Positions 17,701-26,130 of a DNA stretch of 64,000 bases are shown piece after piece. Every line of letters starts with the position of its first letter. Position 1 is the stretch's first letter. The notes under the pieces are model-generated. The model saw only the letters and a program-made list of their open reading frames with translations. It ran no database searches and was not told the DNA's origin. The position numbers and the translations under genes were made by a program. Origin of the DNA: Candidatus Thorarchaeota archaeon (GTDB lineage Archaea; Asgardarchaeota; Thorarchaeia; Thorarchaeales; Thorarchaeaceae); the NCBI GenBank assembly GCA_019057475.1, contig DXJO01000010.1, forward strand, positions 407,623-471,622, written 5' to 3'.

Positions 17701-20700
17701 TCTGGGACCGTGTTCAAGTTCAGTCCTATTCGGTCGCAGACAGTCGGGTGAACATCAATGACAATATCGATGTTGACGTGACACTCTATTATGATTATGA
17801 CAACACTGCAGTCACAGACGGTACTGTGACCATCAATGGTCTATCTGCAACACATCAGGGTGCAGGTGTCTGGAGGGCCACTGACTCGAAAGCCACAGTC
17901 CAGCTCTTTACCTACAACTCAGTTGCAGCGTCAGGGAACACCCATGGAATCTCAGTCGTCGACCAGAACTCCCAGACACAGGATGTCATCTGGGATCGAG
18001 TTCAGGTTCAATCTTACAGTGTGGCTGATGCTCGAGTTAACATCAATGACAATGTGGATATCGATGTCACTCTTGTCTATGACTACGACAATACCGCAGT
18101 CACAGATGGAACTGTGACCATCAACGGAGCTTCAGCAGCACATCAAGGAGCTGGAGTGTGGAGAATCACTGATTCTGAAGCCGTTGTAATGTCCAATACT
18201 TACAATACTGTAGCATCATCCGGAAACACTCACGGAATCTCAACTGTGGACCAGAACGGTCAATCCCAACAGGTCATCTGGGACCAGATCACTGTGACGG
18301 GTTATGCAGTGTCTGACGCTCGAGCCAACATCAATGATAATGTGAACGTGGATGTAACCATAGAGTATGCTTATGACAACTCCGCCGTAACTGATGGTAC
18401 TGTTATGATTAATGGAAATTTGGCTACACATCAGGGATCCGGTATCTGGCGGATTGTGGAATCACAAAGTACGGTCCAACAAGTTACTTACAACACTGTT
18501 GCGGCATCAGGGAACACTGAAGGGATTACTTCAGTCAATCAGAACGGTCAATCTACAGCGGTCGTGTGGGATAGAATCAGTGTCCAGACTACAGTTGTTG
18601 ATGACGGACGAGTCGGAATCGGTTCTAGTGTCGAGATTCGAGTCACATTATGGTTAGAATATGACAGCACATTCCTTGGTGCGGGTGACTCGGTCACTCT
18701 AGATGGCGTTGCTATGACATGGGATGGGGTCAACACATGGTTTGATTTGTCCCGCTCTCAGGCTTCAGTTGGTCTGTGGATCTACTTTGTGAACACAAGT
18801 TCAGAAGCTACCTACGGCATTACTGCTTTGAATCTTAACTCTCAGAGTGTTTCTGTAATCTGGGATCGAGTACAGGTCCAGTCCTACTCAGTGTCAGACA
18901 GTCGGGTGAACATCAATGACAATGTCGACATCGATTCCACGCTCTACTATAACTATGACAACACCGCAGTCACAGATGGTACTGTCACAATCAACGGTCT
19001 GTCTGCAACTCATCAGGGAGCCGGTGTCTGGCGCGTCACTGACTCAAAAGCTACAGTTCAGCTCTTCACCTATGACACCGTTGCAGCTTCAGGGAATGCT
19101 CACGCCATCACAGTCGTTGACCAGAACTCCCAGACACAGGATGTCATCTGGGACCGTGTCCAAATACAGTCCTACAGCGTGACTGATGCTAGAGTGAATA
19201 TCAACGACAATGTCGATGTTGATGTCACCCTGGTCTATGATTATGACAATACAGCAGTCACAGATGGTACAGTAACAATCAACGGAGCCTCTGCTACCCA
19301 TCAGGGTGTTGGAGTGTGGAGAATCACCGATTCAGAAGCTGTTGTAATGTCCAATACTTACAACATCATAGCAACATCCGGAAACACTCACGGAATCTCA
19401 ACAGTGGATCAGAATGGTCAGAGCCAACTTGTCATTTGGGACCAGATTACAGTGAGAAGCTACATAGTAGCTGACACAAGAGTCAACATCAATGACAACA
19501 TGAATATTGATGTGACCATCGAATACGAATATGATGATTCTGCGGTCACCGATGGAACTGTGACCATCAACGGAGCTTCGGCAACCCATCAAGGAGCTGG
19601 AGTGTGGAGGATTACAGATTCAGAAGCCACAGTCATGATGAACACCTATGATACAATTGTGTGTTCAGGGAATGCTGAGGGAATCACATCAGTGAATCAA
19701 AACTCTCAGTCTGTGGATGTTATATGGGATCGAATACAAGTACAATCCTACTCTGTTGCTGATACAAGAGTCAACATTTCAGATACTGTCGACATTGATT
19801 TCACACTCTACTATGATTATGACAATTCAGCTGTGACTGATGGTACAGTGACAGTCAATGGAATCTCTGCAACTCATCAAGGTGCTGGAGTGTGGAGAAT
19901 AACAGATTCTGAGGTGACCGTGACTGCAAATACCTATGACACAGTTGTTTGCTCTGGTGGAACCCACGGAATCACGACAGTGGATCAGAATGGTCAATCA
20001 CAGCAAGTCATCTGGGATCAAGTGACTGTTGTTTCATACTCCGTTGCTGACAGCAGGGTGGACATCAACACGGTTGTAAATGTTGACGTTACTATCCAAT
20101 ATGATTATGACAATTCAGCTGTGACTGATGGAACAGTCACAATCAATGGCATTTCAGCTACTCATCAGGGCGCTGGAGTCTGGCGAATTTCGCCTTCACA
20201 GGCTGCAGTGACTGGCGTAACCTACAATCTTGTCGTGGCCAGTGCAAATACTCATGGAATTACATCTGTAGACCAGAACAGCCAGAGTCAGGATGTAATC
20301 TGGGACAGGGTGCAAGTTCAATCTTACAGTGTTCTCGATGCTCGTGTCAATATCAACGACAATGTCGACATCAATGTGACACTATTCTATGATTATGACA
20401 ACACAGCTATCACTGACGGCACAGTGACAATCAATGGCATCTCAGCCACTCATATTGCGAACGGTGTGTGGCTGATCACTGAGACAGAATCAACAGTCAC
20501 TTCCAACACTTACCTGACTGTAGCTGCTTCAGGCAACACCCACGGAATTGACTTTGTGGATCAGAATGGTCAGAACCAACAGGTCATCTGGGATCAGATA
20601 ACAGTGAGAAGCTACAGTGTTGCTGATACTCGGGTCAATGTGGGCGATAGTGTGAATATTGACGTGACAATCGAATACGAGTATGACGATACAGCTGTGA

Positions 20701-23700
20701 CAGACGGTACAGTCACAATCAATGGTCTAACCGCTACCCATCAGGGTGCAGGAGTCTGGAGAGTTGTTGACTCAGAAGCCACGGTAGTGTTGAACACCTA
20801 CAATCTCGTGGCCTGCTCTGCTAACGCTGAAGGAATCACATCAGTCAATCAGAACGCTCAGTCTGTTGATGTAATATGGGACAGAGTACAAGTTCAGTCC
20901 TATTCAGTTTCTGATGGCCGAGTCGGTCTGAACGATAATGTGAACATCGATGTCACCATTGTCTACGACTATGACAACTCTGCAGTAACAGATGGTGTAG
21001 TCACTATTAACGGTCTTTCAGCATCTCATCAAGGTGCTGGAGTTTGGATGGTAACTGACTCAAAAGCAACTGTGCAGCTCTTCACCTATGACAGCATTGC
21101 AGTGTCAGGGATTACCCATGGTATATCAGTTGTTGACCAGAACTCTCAGAGTGTTGATGTGATTTGGGACCAGATAGTTGTACAAACAACTGTTGTAGAT
21201 GATAATCGATTGGATGTCAGTGCAAATGCTGAGATTCGAGTGACTCTCATGCTTGCTTATGACAACACGTTCCTCGGTGCAGGTGACACTGTCACTCTTG
21301 ATGGAACAGCTATGACTTGGGATGTTGGCAACTCTTGGTTTGATTTGACAGTAAGTCAATCCACTGTTGGTGCGTGGACTTACTTTGTAAACTCCACAAC
21401 AGATTCCACCTATGGAATCACAAGCCTAGATTTGAACTCTCAACAGGTGCAGGTCATATGGGATGAGATCGTAGTTCAGACAACAGTGGCTGACGATACT
21501 CGTGTGAACATGGGAATCAATGTAGAGATCCGAGTAACACTCTTGCTAGCATATGACAGCACATTCCTTGGTGCAGGCGACACTGTTACACTTGATGGCA
21601 CCGCCATGACCTGGGATGGGGCGAACTCCTGGTTCAATCTGACAGTGTCCCAAGCTTCAGTAGGTCTATGGTCCTACTTTGTGAACTCAAGCTCTGATGC
21701 AACATATGGAATCATTGCACTAGACCTGAATTCCCAGAGTGTTGATGTGATTTGGGATAGAATTGTTGTCCAGAGCACTGTTGTTGACGATGGAAGGGTT
21801 GACACAAGCGCAAATGCTGAGGTTCGGGTCACACTCATGCTTGAGTATGACAGCACCTTCCTAGGAGCAGCTGATTCTGTCACACTTGATGGCACCGCGA
21901 TGACATGGGACGCTGGCAACTCCTGGTTTGATTTGGCAGTAAGTCAATCAACAGTTGGATCCTGGACATACTTTGTGAACGCAAGTCTTGACTCCAGCTA
22001 TGGTATAGACCTGTTGGACCTCAATGGCAACAGTGTCAGTGTTATCTGGGATAGGGTACAGGTCCAGTCATACTCTGTGATTGATGATCGTGTCAATATT
22101 GGCGATAGTGTTGACGTCGATGTTTCACTGCTCTATGATTATGATGACGCACCAGTCACAGATGGTACTATCACTGTGAATGGAATAGCAGCCACTCATC
22201 AAGGAGCTGGTGACTGGAGGTTCTCTGACTCTGAAGTTGCAGTTTCCTTGAACACTTACAACCTCGTTTCGAGCAGTGGTAACGCTTATGGACTCACTGT
22301 TGTGGACCAGAACTCACAGACACAGGATGTCATCTGGGACAGACTCGTCATTGTCATAGGCGTTGATGATGCATCTTCACTGAATGGTCATCAGGCAAAC
22401 TTCACACTCACTGTGACGTATGACTATGATGATGTAGTCTGTACAACCTACCAGATCGTGATTGACAGAAATGCCACCTGGTGGCACTTGTTCATCGACA
22501 CCAATGTATCGCTCTTCGTCGACACTAACACAGACGTCACATACTTGTACAATGCAAGTCTTGTATCAAGCGAATCCACATACGGTATCACAGCGTTCAC
22601 CACCAACACTCTACAGGTGACTTGGTCACTAGCTCCAAATGAGCTTCCTGTCAATGACTCAAGTCCAGTACTGACAAACGGTGATGACACTGACTATCTC
22701 TATGCCCGATATCGTTACTATGTGATCACAACCTCTGTGAGTGACCTCGATGGTTATGCTGACATCAGCTATGTCGAGTTGACACTCTATTCAGACGACC
22801 AGATCACTCAATACTGGACTATACGATACACAGTTGGAACAGATGCTTTCTCAGTCGAATCTGGTGGATTGAATATCACTGTTGGTGCAATGTCAAATGC
22901 AGTTGGCGTTGGAAACACTCTGACTGTAACTTGGCATATCAAGATTGGCTGGGACCATGCAGACATTGTAGACTCAGATATTCAACAGATCGTCAATGAT
23001 GGTACTGCGACCGATTCAGACCTTTATGAGACCAATTGGAACGTAGAGACCCGTCTAGATTACTCCGTTGTACCCTCTCTATCTGATGATCGTGGGGATG
23101 TGGACACCGCGGACCTTGTTGCAACAGGTACCATCACATACTACCAATCTAGTCTTAATCCTCTATCAAACGAAACTGATGTTTGGGTGTTGCATGATTC
23201 TGCTGGGACCTGGAGTGGAGACCTAATAGCTGGTAGTTTTAGCATCACCAGCATTGGGTCGTCTGCATTAGTGAGACTAAACAATTACACAATCAAGATT
23301 GTTGCTGAAGGTAGTGGATCTGGAGGTACAGACCTATATTTCTCGACCAGTCTGACTGATACCTTCATCACTGACAGGATTGAGATCTACGAGGCAGGTG
23401 TTGTCGATAGTCGAATCAACATCAACTCTGACTGTGAGGTCTGGTGGAGAGCAAGGTACGGGTATGACGGCACCGAGATTCAGAGTGCATTGACACTCGA
23501 GCTCAACGGTTCTAGAACTCTTGTTTGGGATGATGGTAGCCTCTATTGGAGATGGCAAGAAACCTCGATAAGTCCTGCATCAGCAGGCTTTGATGTTGCA
23601 TCTGCCAGTGAGTCGACTTACGGACTAACTGCTTGGTCAGCAACAACCTCAGTACAGCAGGTGATTTGGGACGCTCTAGTCATCACCTTGACTGATCCTG

Positions 23701-25646
23701 TTGACCAGAGAATCGATGTTGGTGCCAACGCAACAGGTATCTTCGTAAGTGCAGTCTATGCATTCGATGGAGCTGCTTTTGATGGTAGTTTTACGCTGAA
23801 TAACACTAACTTCCAATATGCATCGCCACAGATGCAAGGTTACACTGTGCTTACTGTGTCAGGAGATACTCATGGCATCACAGCAATCCAGACTAATGCC
23901 GCCACATTTTGCATCTGGGATTCACTGACCATCACAATCACTGGTCCATCAGATCAGCGAATCAACATCAATGCGAACGCATCAGGTATTGTAGTGACTG
24001 CCATCTATGAATATGATGGTTCAGCGTTTGATGGTAGTTTCACGCTGAACAACACTAACTTCCAATATGCTGTGCCGCAGGTGCAGGGTTACACTGTGCT
24101 TACTGCGTCAGGTGATACCCACGGCATTACAGCAATCCAGTCTAATGATGCTACATACTGCATCTGGGATAGAGTTCTGGTTGTTTCAATTAATGCTGAC
24201 GAAATCTACCATGACCCAGATGATGATGTGATGATATCTGCTGAGTTACAGTACGAGTATGATAGTTCTCCAGTCTTAACTGGCACATTTGTTATTGCCG
24301 GTTACCCAATGACTCATGTTAGTTCTGGCGTGTGGGAGGCTCAAGTCACAATAAGCACATACCAGGCAATAGACTTTGATGATCTCACAGCAAGCGATGC
24401 AACTCTCTATGGTATTAGTGAGTACAACATGGATGGTAATTCAGCAACTGTATACTGGGATCGACTTGAGTTCTATTCTGTATCAGTGGATGATGACAGG
24501 ATCAATGTTGGGGCTTCAACTGAGATTCAATGGAGTGTGAGGCTTGAGAATGCAGGTGTCTCCATTACTACTGGAGTTACAGCTCAAATGACTGGTGCCA
24601 TCGCGCTCACACCATCAGCTGGTGTCTATACTGCTACAATTACTGAGAGTGCGGTTGGAAGTGTGACCTATAGCATTCTGACAGCGTCACTTGGAGAGAT
24701 TGGTCAATTTATCCAGAGTGAGTCTGACGCGACCGTTATCTGGGATCAGGTCTTGTTGACATCGATTGTTGCAACACCACTCTCCCTAGACATAAGGACA
24801 GCAACAGAAATCCGAGTTACACTGGTCTATGAATTCGACTCCACTGATGTCACAACAGGCGTTGTCAATCTTGATGATGATGGTGTTTCAGTTGCAATGT
24901 CTTACAATTCTGCAGGTGGCTATTGGAGTGCTTCTGTCACAAAGAACACTGCTGGTAATTACGCCTTCACAGTTGACAGTGTTTCAGGCAACACTCATGG
25001 TATCTCTTCACTCAATACAGATGGTCTGAGTGTAGAGGTTGAGTGGGTAGGTGTTTCTGGCTTCGTGCCAGACACAATGACTCTGATGCTTATTGGTGGT
25101 GGTGTTGGTATTGCTGTAATTGGTGCGGCTATTGTTGCCTCACGTCGAAGGAGAGATGGACTTGCAGTTGGCGTTGGTGATATCGAGCCCGGCGATTTCG
25201 GTGTTGCTGAGCCAACTGAAGCTGTTGCTCCTGTCGAACCGGAGGTCATTGAGCCTGAGGTTGAAGCAATCCCTGAGGAAATTGAACCAGAAGAGATTGA
25301 GCCTACAGAGCCTGAAGTTATGGAGGAACCAGAGGAATTGGTTTCTGATGTTGAAGCTGACTTAGTCGATGAAGCAGTTGAACCAGAGGAAGTTGAACTT
25401 CCTCCGATCGATGAAGAACTCACAGAGCTTGAAGCAGAAGATGCCGCAATCGAACCTGAAGTAGAAGTGGTCGAGGAAATTCCAGAGCCAGAGGTCCCAG
25501 TAGATCTGTCAAAGTTGACTAAGAAAAAGATTCTTGATCTCATCCCCGATCACATCAAAGAAACCACCTTACCTAAGGAGCTTAAACGGCTCACTAAACG
25601 GGAATTGATAAGCATAATCGAGTTATTCAAGGATGATGAGGGATAG
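14730..25646 (+). CDS. Giant repeat-rich surface protein with one membrane anchor and acidic cytosolic tail
   Basis: This 3638-residue exported protein has a signal peptide (1-25), a beta-rich N-terminal region with galactose-binding-like segments (about 85-350), a module of about 255 residues (about 352-606), and then a long array of Ig-like beta-sandwich units. Units 1-20 are exactly 96 residues (QSYSV type) or 98 residues (QTTVVDD type), each ending in VIW before a D(R/Q) start; about seven looser units follow, interrupted by a second copy of the 255-residue module. A transmembrane helix near 3450-3470 is followed by RRRR and about 165 cytosolic residues: Pro/Glu-rich, then a basic helical end (LTKKKILDLIPDHI). 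It is probably a cell-surface fibre or adhesin; the function is inferred. Confidence 0.85.
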   Translation: MKRTVFALAFFVTLFGFGLITPIAEFESLQIQSTDSQSFTMSGIGDNTEDYVDQTSDLHAPSDLGSHSSFAAMQAGPDQTNDTLTETDTGAGGGSEWLWVDSFDATTQDWTEVGASPFLGAQDQPTNYIYCTSGINIDHGFFGFTNTTSSSITDVNISIYHNTAEQTQIILYNSTTSTTINFGNSGGVWAWETITVDGDAVELEIMFPTVDEVNNAYATVSGKSQGGPGQVDVDAMRLGVTGTGGGSNYELDLEVGWTAADFDESNEELCIFAGPQDAESLKVDVWNDTDSAWVNVIADLTYNQWNNVSIASHLVDTSLEIRFLGGTETGDTTQDTWEIDAVLIHTWTPSYAPVNDQAPSLDNPSDTDNMYGQYLEYQVTVYVSDQNGFADIDYLEIGLWDNTQTTEYCRFRYDEDMNTFTEQYDGGTYVSLNTGSSTATESGNDIDATFYFTVDWDFPDSTDLDAKCYVIDTQTESATTWYEVNWDVETRLDYSVAPSIDDASGTADRGDFDGSFSLTGTVIYYTSVDDFPASTDVDAWVSASEYGTTVGPWSDLTLISGAFDVTCYGDDVVGQDTYTIKVVEEGAGSGGTDLYYTTSVTDTYIADRVQVQSYSVADDRVNVNDNVDIDVTLYYDYDNSAVIDGTVTVNGASATHQGAGVWRITDSEATVMANTYNTVACSGGTHGITTVDQNGQSQTVIWDQVIVVSYSVTDNRVDINTVVNVDVTLQYDYDNTAVTDGTVTINTISATHQGSGVWRITPSQASVTAVTYNSVAASGNTHGITSVNQNGQSQQVIWDQITVTGYTVSDARVNINDNVNVDVTIEYAYDNTAVTDGIVTINGASATHQGAGVWRIVTSQSTVQQVTYNTVAASGNTEGITSVNQNGQSTAVIWDRISVQTTVVDDGRVGVGTSAEVRVTLWLEYDSTFLGAGDTVTLDGVAMTWDAVNLWFDLSRTQASVGLWVYFVNSSSETGFGITELNLNSQSVSVIWDRVQVQSYSVADSRVNINDNIDVDVTLYYDYDNTAVTDGTVTINGLSATHQGAGVWRATDSKATVQLFTYNSVAASGNTHGISVVDQNSQTQDVIWDRVQVQSYSVADARVNINDNVDIDVTLVYDYDNTAVTDGTVTINGASAAHQGAGVWRITDSEAVVMSNTYNTVASSGNTHGISTVDQNGQSQQVIWDQITVTGYAVSDARANINDNVNVDVTIEYAYDNSAVTDGTVMINGNLATHQGSGIWRIVESQSTVQQVTYNTVAASGNTEGITSVNQNGQSTAVVWDRISVQTTVVDDGRVGIGSSVEIRVTLWLEYDSTFLGAGDSVTLDGVAMTWDGVNTWFDLSRSQASVGLWIYFVNTSSEATYGITALNLNSQSVSVIWDRVQVQSYSVSDSRVNINDNVDIDSTLYYNYDNTAVTDGTVTINGLSATHQGAGVWRVTDSKATVQLFTYDTVAASGNAHAITVVDQNSQTQDVIWDRVQIQSYSVTDARVNINDNVDVDVTLVYDYDNTAVTDGTVTINGASATHQGVGVWRITDSEAVVMSNTYNIIATSGNTHGISTVDQNGQSQLVIWDQITVRSYIVADTRVNINDNMNIDVTIEYEYDDSAVTDGTVTINGASATHQGAGVWRITDSEATVMMNTYDTIVCSGNAEGITSVNQNSQSVDVIWDRIQVQSYSVADTRVNISDTVDIDFTLYYDYDNSAVTDGTVTVNGISATHQGAGVWRITDSEVTVTANTYDTVVCSGGTHGITTVDQNGQSQQVIWDQVTVVSYSVADSRVDINTVVNVDVTIQYDYDNSAVTDGTVTINGISATHQGAGVWRISPSQAAVTGVTYNLVVASANTHGITSVDQNSQSQDVIWDRVQVQSYSVLDARVNINDNVDINVTLFYDYDNTAITDGTVTINGISATHIANGVWLITETESTVTSNTYLTVAASGNTHGIDFVDQNGQNQQVIWDQITVRSYSVADTRVNVGDSVNIDVTIEYEYDDTAVTDGTVTINGLTATHQGAGVWRVVDSEATVVLNTYNLVACSANAEGITSVNQNAQSVDVIWDRVQVQSYSVSDGRVGLNDNVNIDVTIVYDYDNSAVTDGVVTINGLSASHQGAGVWMVTDSKATVQLFTYDSIAVSGITHGISVVDQNSQSVDVIWDQIVVQTTVVDDNRLDVSANAEIRVTLMLAYDNTFLGAGDTVTLDGTAMTWDVGNSWFDLTVSQSTVGAWTYFVNSTTDSTYGITSLDLNSQQVQVIWDEIVVQTTVADDTRVNMGINVEIRVTLLLAYDSTFLGAGDTVTLDGTAMTWDGANSWFNLTVSQASVGLWSYFVNSSSDATYGIIALDLNSQSVDVIWDRIVVQSTVVDDGRVDTSANAEVRVTLMLEYDSTFLGAADSVTLDGTAMTWDAGNSWFDLAVSQSTVGSWTYFVNASLDSSYGIDLLDLNGNSVSVIWDRVQVQSYSVIDDRVNIGDSVDVDVSLLYDYDDAPVTDGTITVNGIAATHQGAGDWRFSDSEVAVSLNTYNLVSSSGNAYGLTVVDQNSQTQDVIWDRLVIVIGVDDASSLNGHQANFTLTVTYDYDDVVCTTYQIVIDRNATWWHLFIDTNVSLFVDTNTDVTYLYNASLVSSESTYGITAFTTNTLQVTWSLAPNELPVNDSSPVLTNGDDTDYLYARYRYYVITTSVSDLDGYADISYVELTLYSDDQITQYWTIRYTVGTDAFSVESGGLNITVGAMSNAVGVGNTLTVTWHIKIGWDHADIVDSDIQQIVNDGTATDSDLYETNWNVETRLDYSVVPSLSDDRGDVDTADLVATGTITYYQSSLNPLSNETDVWVLHDSAGTWSGDLIAGSFSITSIGSSALVRLNNYTIKIVAEGSGSGGTDLYFSTSLTDTFITDRIEIYEAGVVDSRININSDCEVWWRARYGYDGTEIQSALTLELNGSRTLVWDDGSLYWRWQETSISPASAGFDVASASESTYGLTAWSATTSVQQVIWDALVITLTDPVDQRIDVGANATGIFVSAVYAFDGAAFDGSFTLNNTNFQYASPQMQGYTVLTVSGDTHGITAIQTNAATFCIWDSLTITITGPSDQRININANASGIVVTAIYEYDGSAFDGSFTLNNTNFQYAVPQVQGYTVLTASGDTHGITAIQSNDATYCIWDRVLVVSINADEIYHDPDDDVMISAELQYEYDSSPVLTGTFVIAGYPMTHVSSGVWEAQVTISTYQAIDFDDLTASDATLYGISEYNMDGNSATVYWDRLEFYSVSVDDDRINVGASTEIQWSVRLENAGVSITTGVTAQMTGAIALTPSAGVYTATITESAVGSVTYSILTASLGEIGQFIQSESDATVIWDQVLLTSIVATPLSLDIRTATEIRVTLVYEFDSTDVTTGVVNLDDDGVSVAMSYNSAGGYWSASVTKNTAGNYAFTVDSVSGNTHGISSLNTDGLSVEVEWVGVSGFVPDTMTLMLIGGGVGIAVIGAAIVASRRRRDGLAVGVGDIEPGDFGVAEPTEAVAPVEPEVIEPEVEAIPEEIEPEEIEPTEPEVMEEPEELVSDVEADLVDEAVEPEEVELPPIDEELTELEAEDAAIEPEVEVVEEIPEPEVPVDLSKLTKKKILDLIPDHIKETTLPKELKRLTKRELISIIELFKDDEG
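16548..22337 (+). repeat. Array of 20 coding repeats, 288 or 294 bp each
   Basis: Unit starts (codon for the D after VIW) fall at 16548, 16836, 17124, 17412, 17706, 17994, 18282, 18570, 18864, 19152, 19440, 19728, 20016, 20304, 20592, 20880, 21168, 21462, 21756 and 22050. Every unit is 288 bp, except those starting at 17412, 18570, 21168, 21462 and 21756, which are 294 bp and belong to a second subtype (LEYDSTFLGAGD). There are no spacers; the array is entirely protein-coding. Units 3-6 and 7-10 match in order, forming a 1158-bp higher-order duplication. Confidence 0.95.
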
Positions 25647-25659
25647 TCTGGTCACACTT

Positions 25660-25683
25660 GGGAGTCCAAATTCGTGGGCTCCC
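25660..25683. terminator. Hairpin after the giant gene
   Basis: GGGAGTCC and GGGCTCCC form an 8-bp stem with one mismatch around an 8-base loop, 14 bases past the stop codon. The T-tract after it is weak, so termination is plausible but not shown. Confidence 0.3.
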
Positions 25684-25732
25684 TTGTTGCTTACGAAACC
25701 TTTTCATGAAGTGAGATTAGGATTAGAATGCC

Positions 25733-26065
25733 ATGTCGGGGAAGACCATAACCAGCTCAAAGTGTAAAGCGTGTAGTAGAGTAATAGTCCCTCCAAGGGA
25801 GACCTGTCCTTATTGTGGAAAGAATGCTGGTCCTATGGAAAAGATAGAGTTGCCAAATCGAGGTGTAGTTCAAAGTTACACGACTCTTCAGATGCCTCCT
25901 GAAGGCTTCAAAGCTCCTTTGTCAATGGCACTTGTTGAGCTTGAGCATGGAGCCTTGATTTTGTGTTTAGCTAGTGAGCATGCTGGAACTCCAATCAATA
26001 TTGGAAACCAAGTCGAGATAGAAGTTGACTCAGAAGATAGATTCTGTTATCGAGCTATCACTTGA
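25733..26065 (+). CDS. DUF35 / OB-fold zinc-ribbon protein
   Basis: This 110-residue protein has a rubredoxin-like zinc ribbon (CKACSRVIVPP, CPYCGKN) followed by a small OB fold (GVVQSYTTLQMPPEGFKAP ... VEIEVDSED). DUF35 proteins in archaea act with thiolases, where the OB domain binds CoA-linked intermediates and holds thiolase and HMG-CoA synthase together. Here its immediate partner is an acyl-CoA dehydrogenase; the thiolase-like gene lies upstream of the giant gene. The stop TGA overlaps an ATG of the next reading frame, suggesting co-transcription. Base composition is AT-rich like the giant gene before it. Confidence 0.85.
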   Translation: MSGKTITSSKCKACSRVIVPPRETCPYCGKNAGPMEKIELPNRGVVQSYTTLQMPPEGFKAPLSMALVELEHGALILCLASEHAGTPINIGNQVEIEVDSEDRFCYRAIT

Positions 26066-26130
26066 TGACAGAGTGCATGGGCAGCTATGGATTTAAGCAT
26101 GTTTTCTTCTGCCCAGCACGGGTTTCAACA

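Noticed and set aside
16548..22337. Regular 288-bp DNA periodicity as a possible satellite or CRISPR-like array
   Set aside because: There are no spacers, the frame is continuous, and similarity is higher in protein than in DNA; it is a coding repeat.
24995..25543. Antisense reading frame of 182 codons rich in Ser
   Set aside because: It is the complement of the Pro/Glu-rich tail and repeat codons of the giant gene and has no protein-like pattern.
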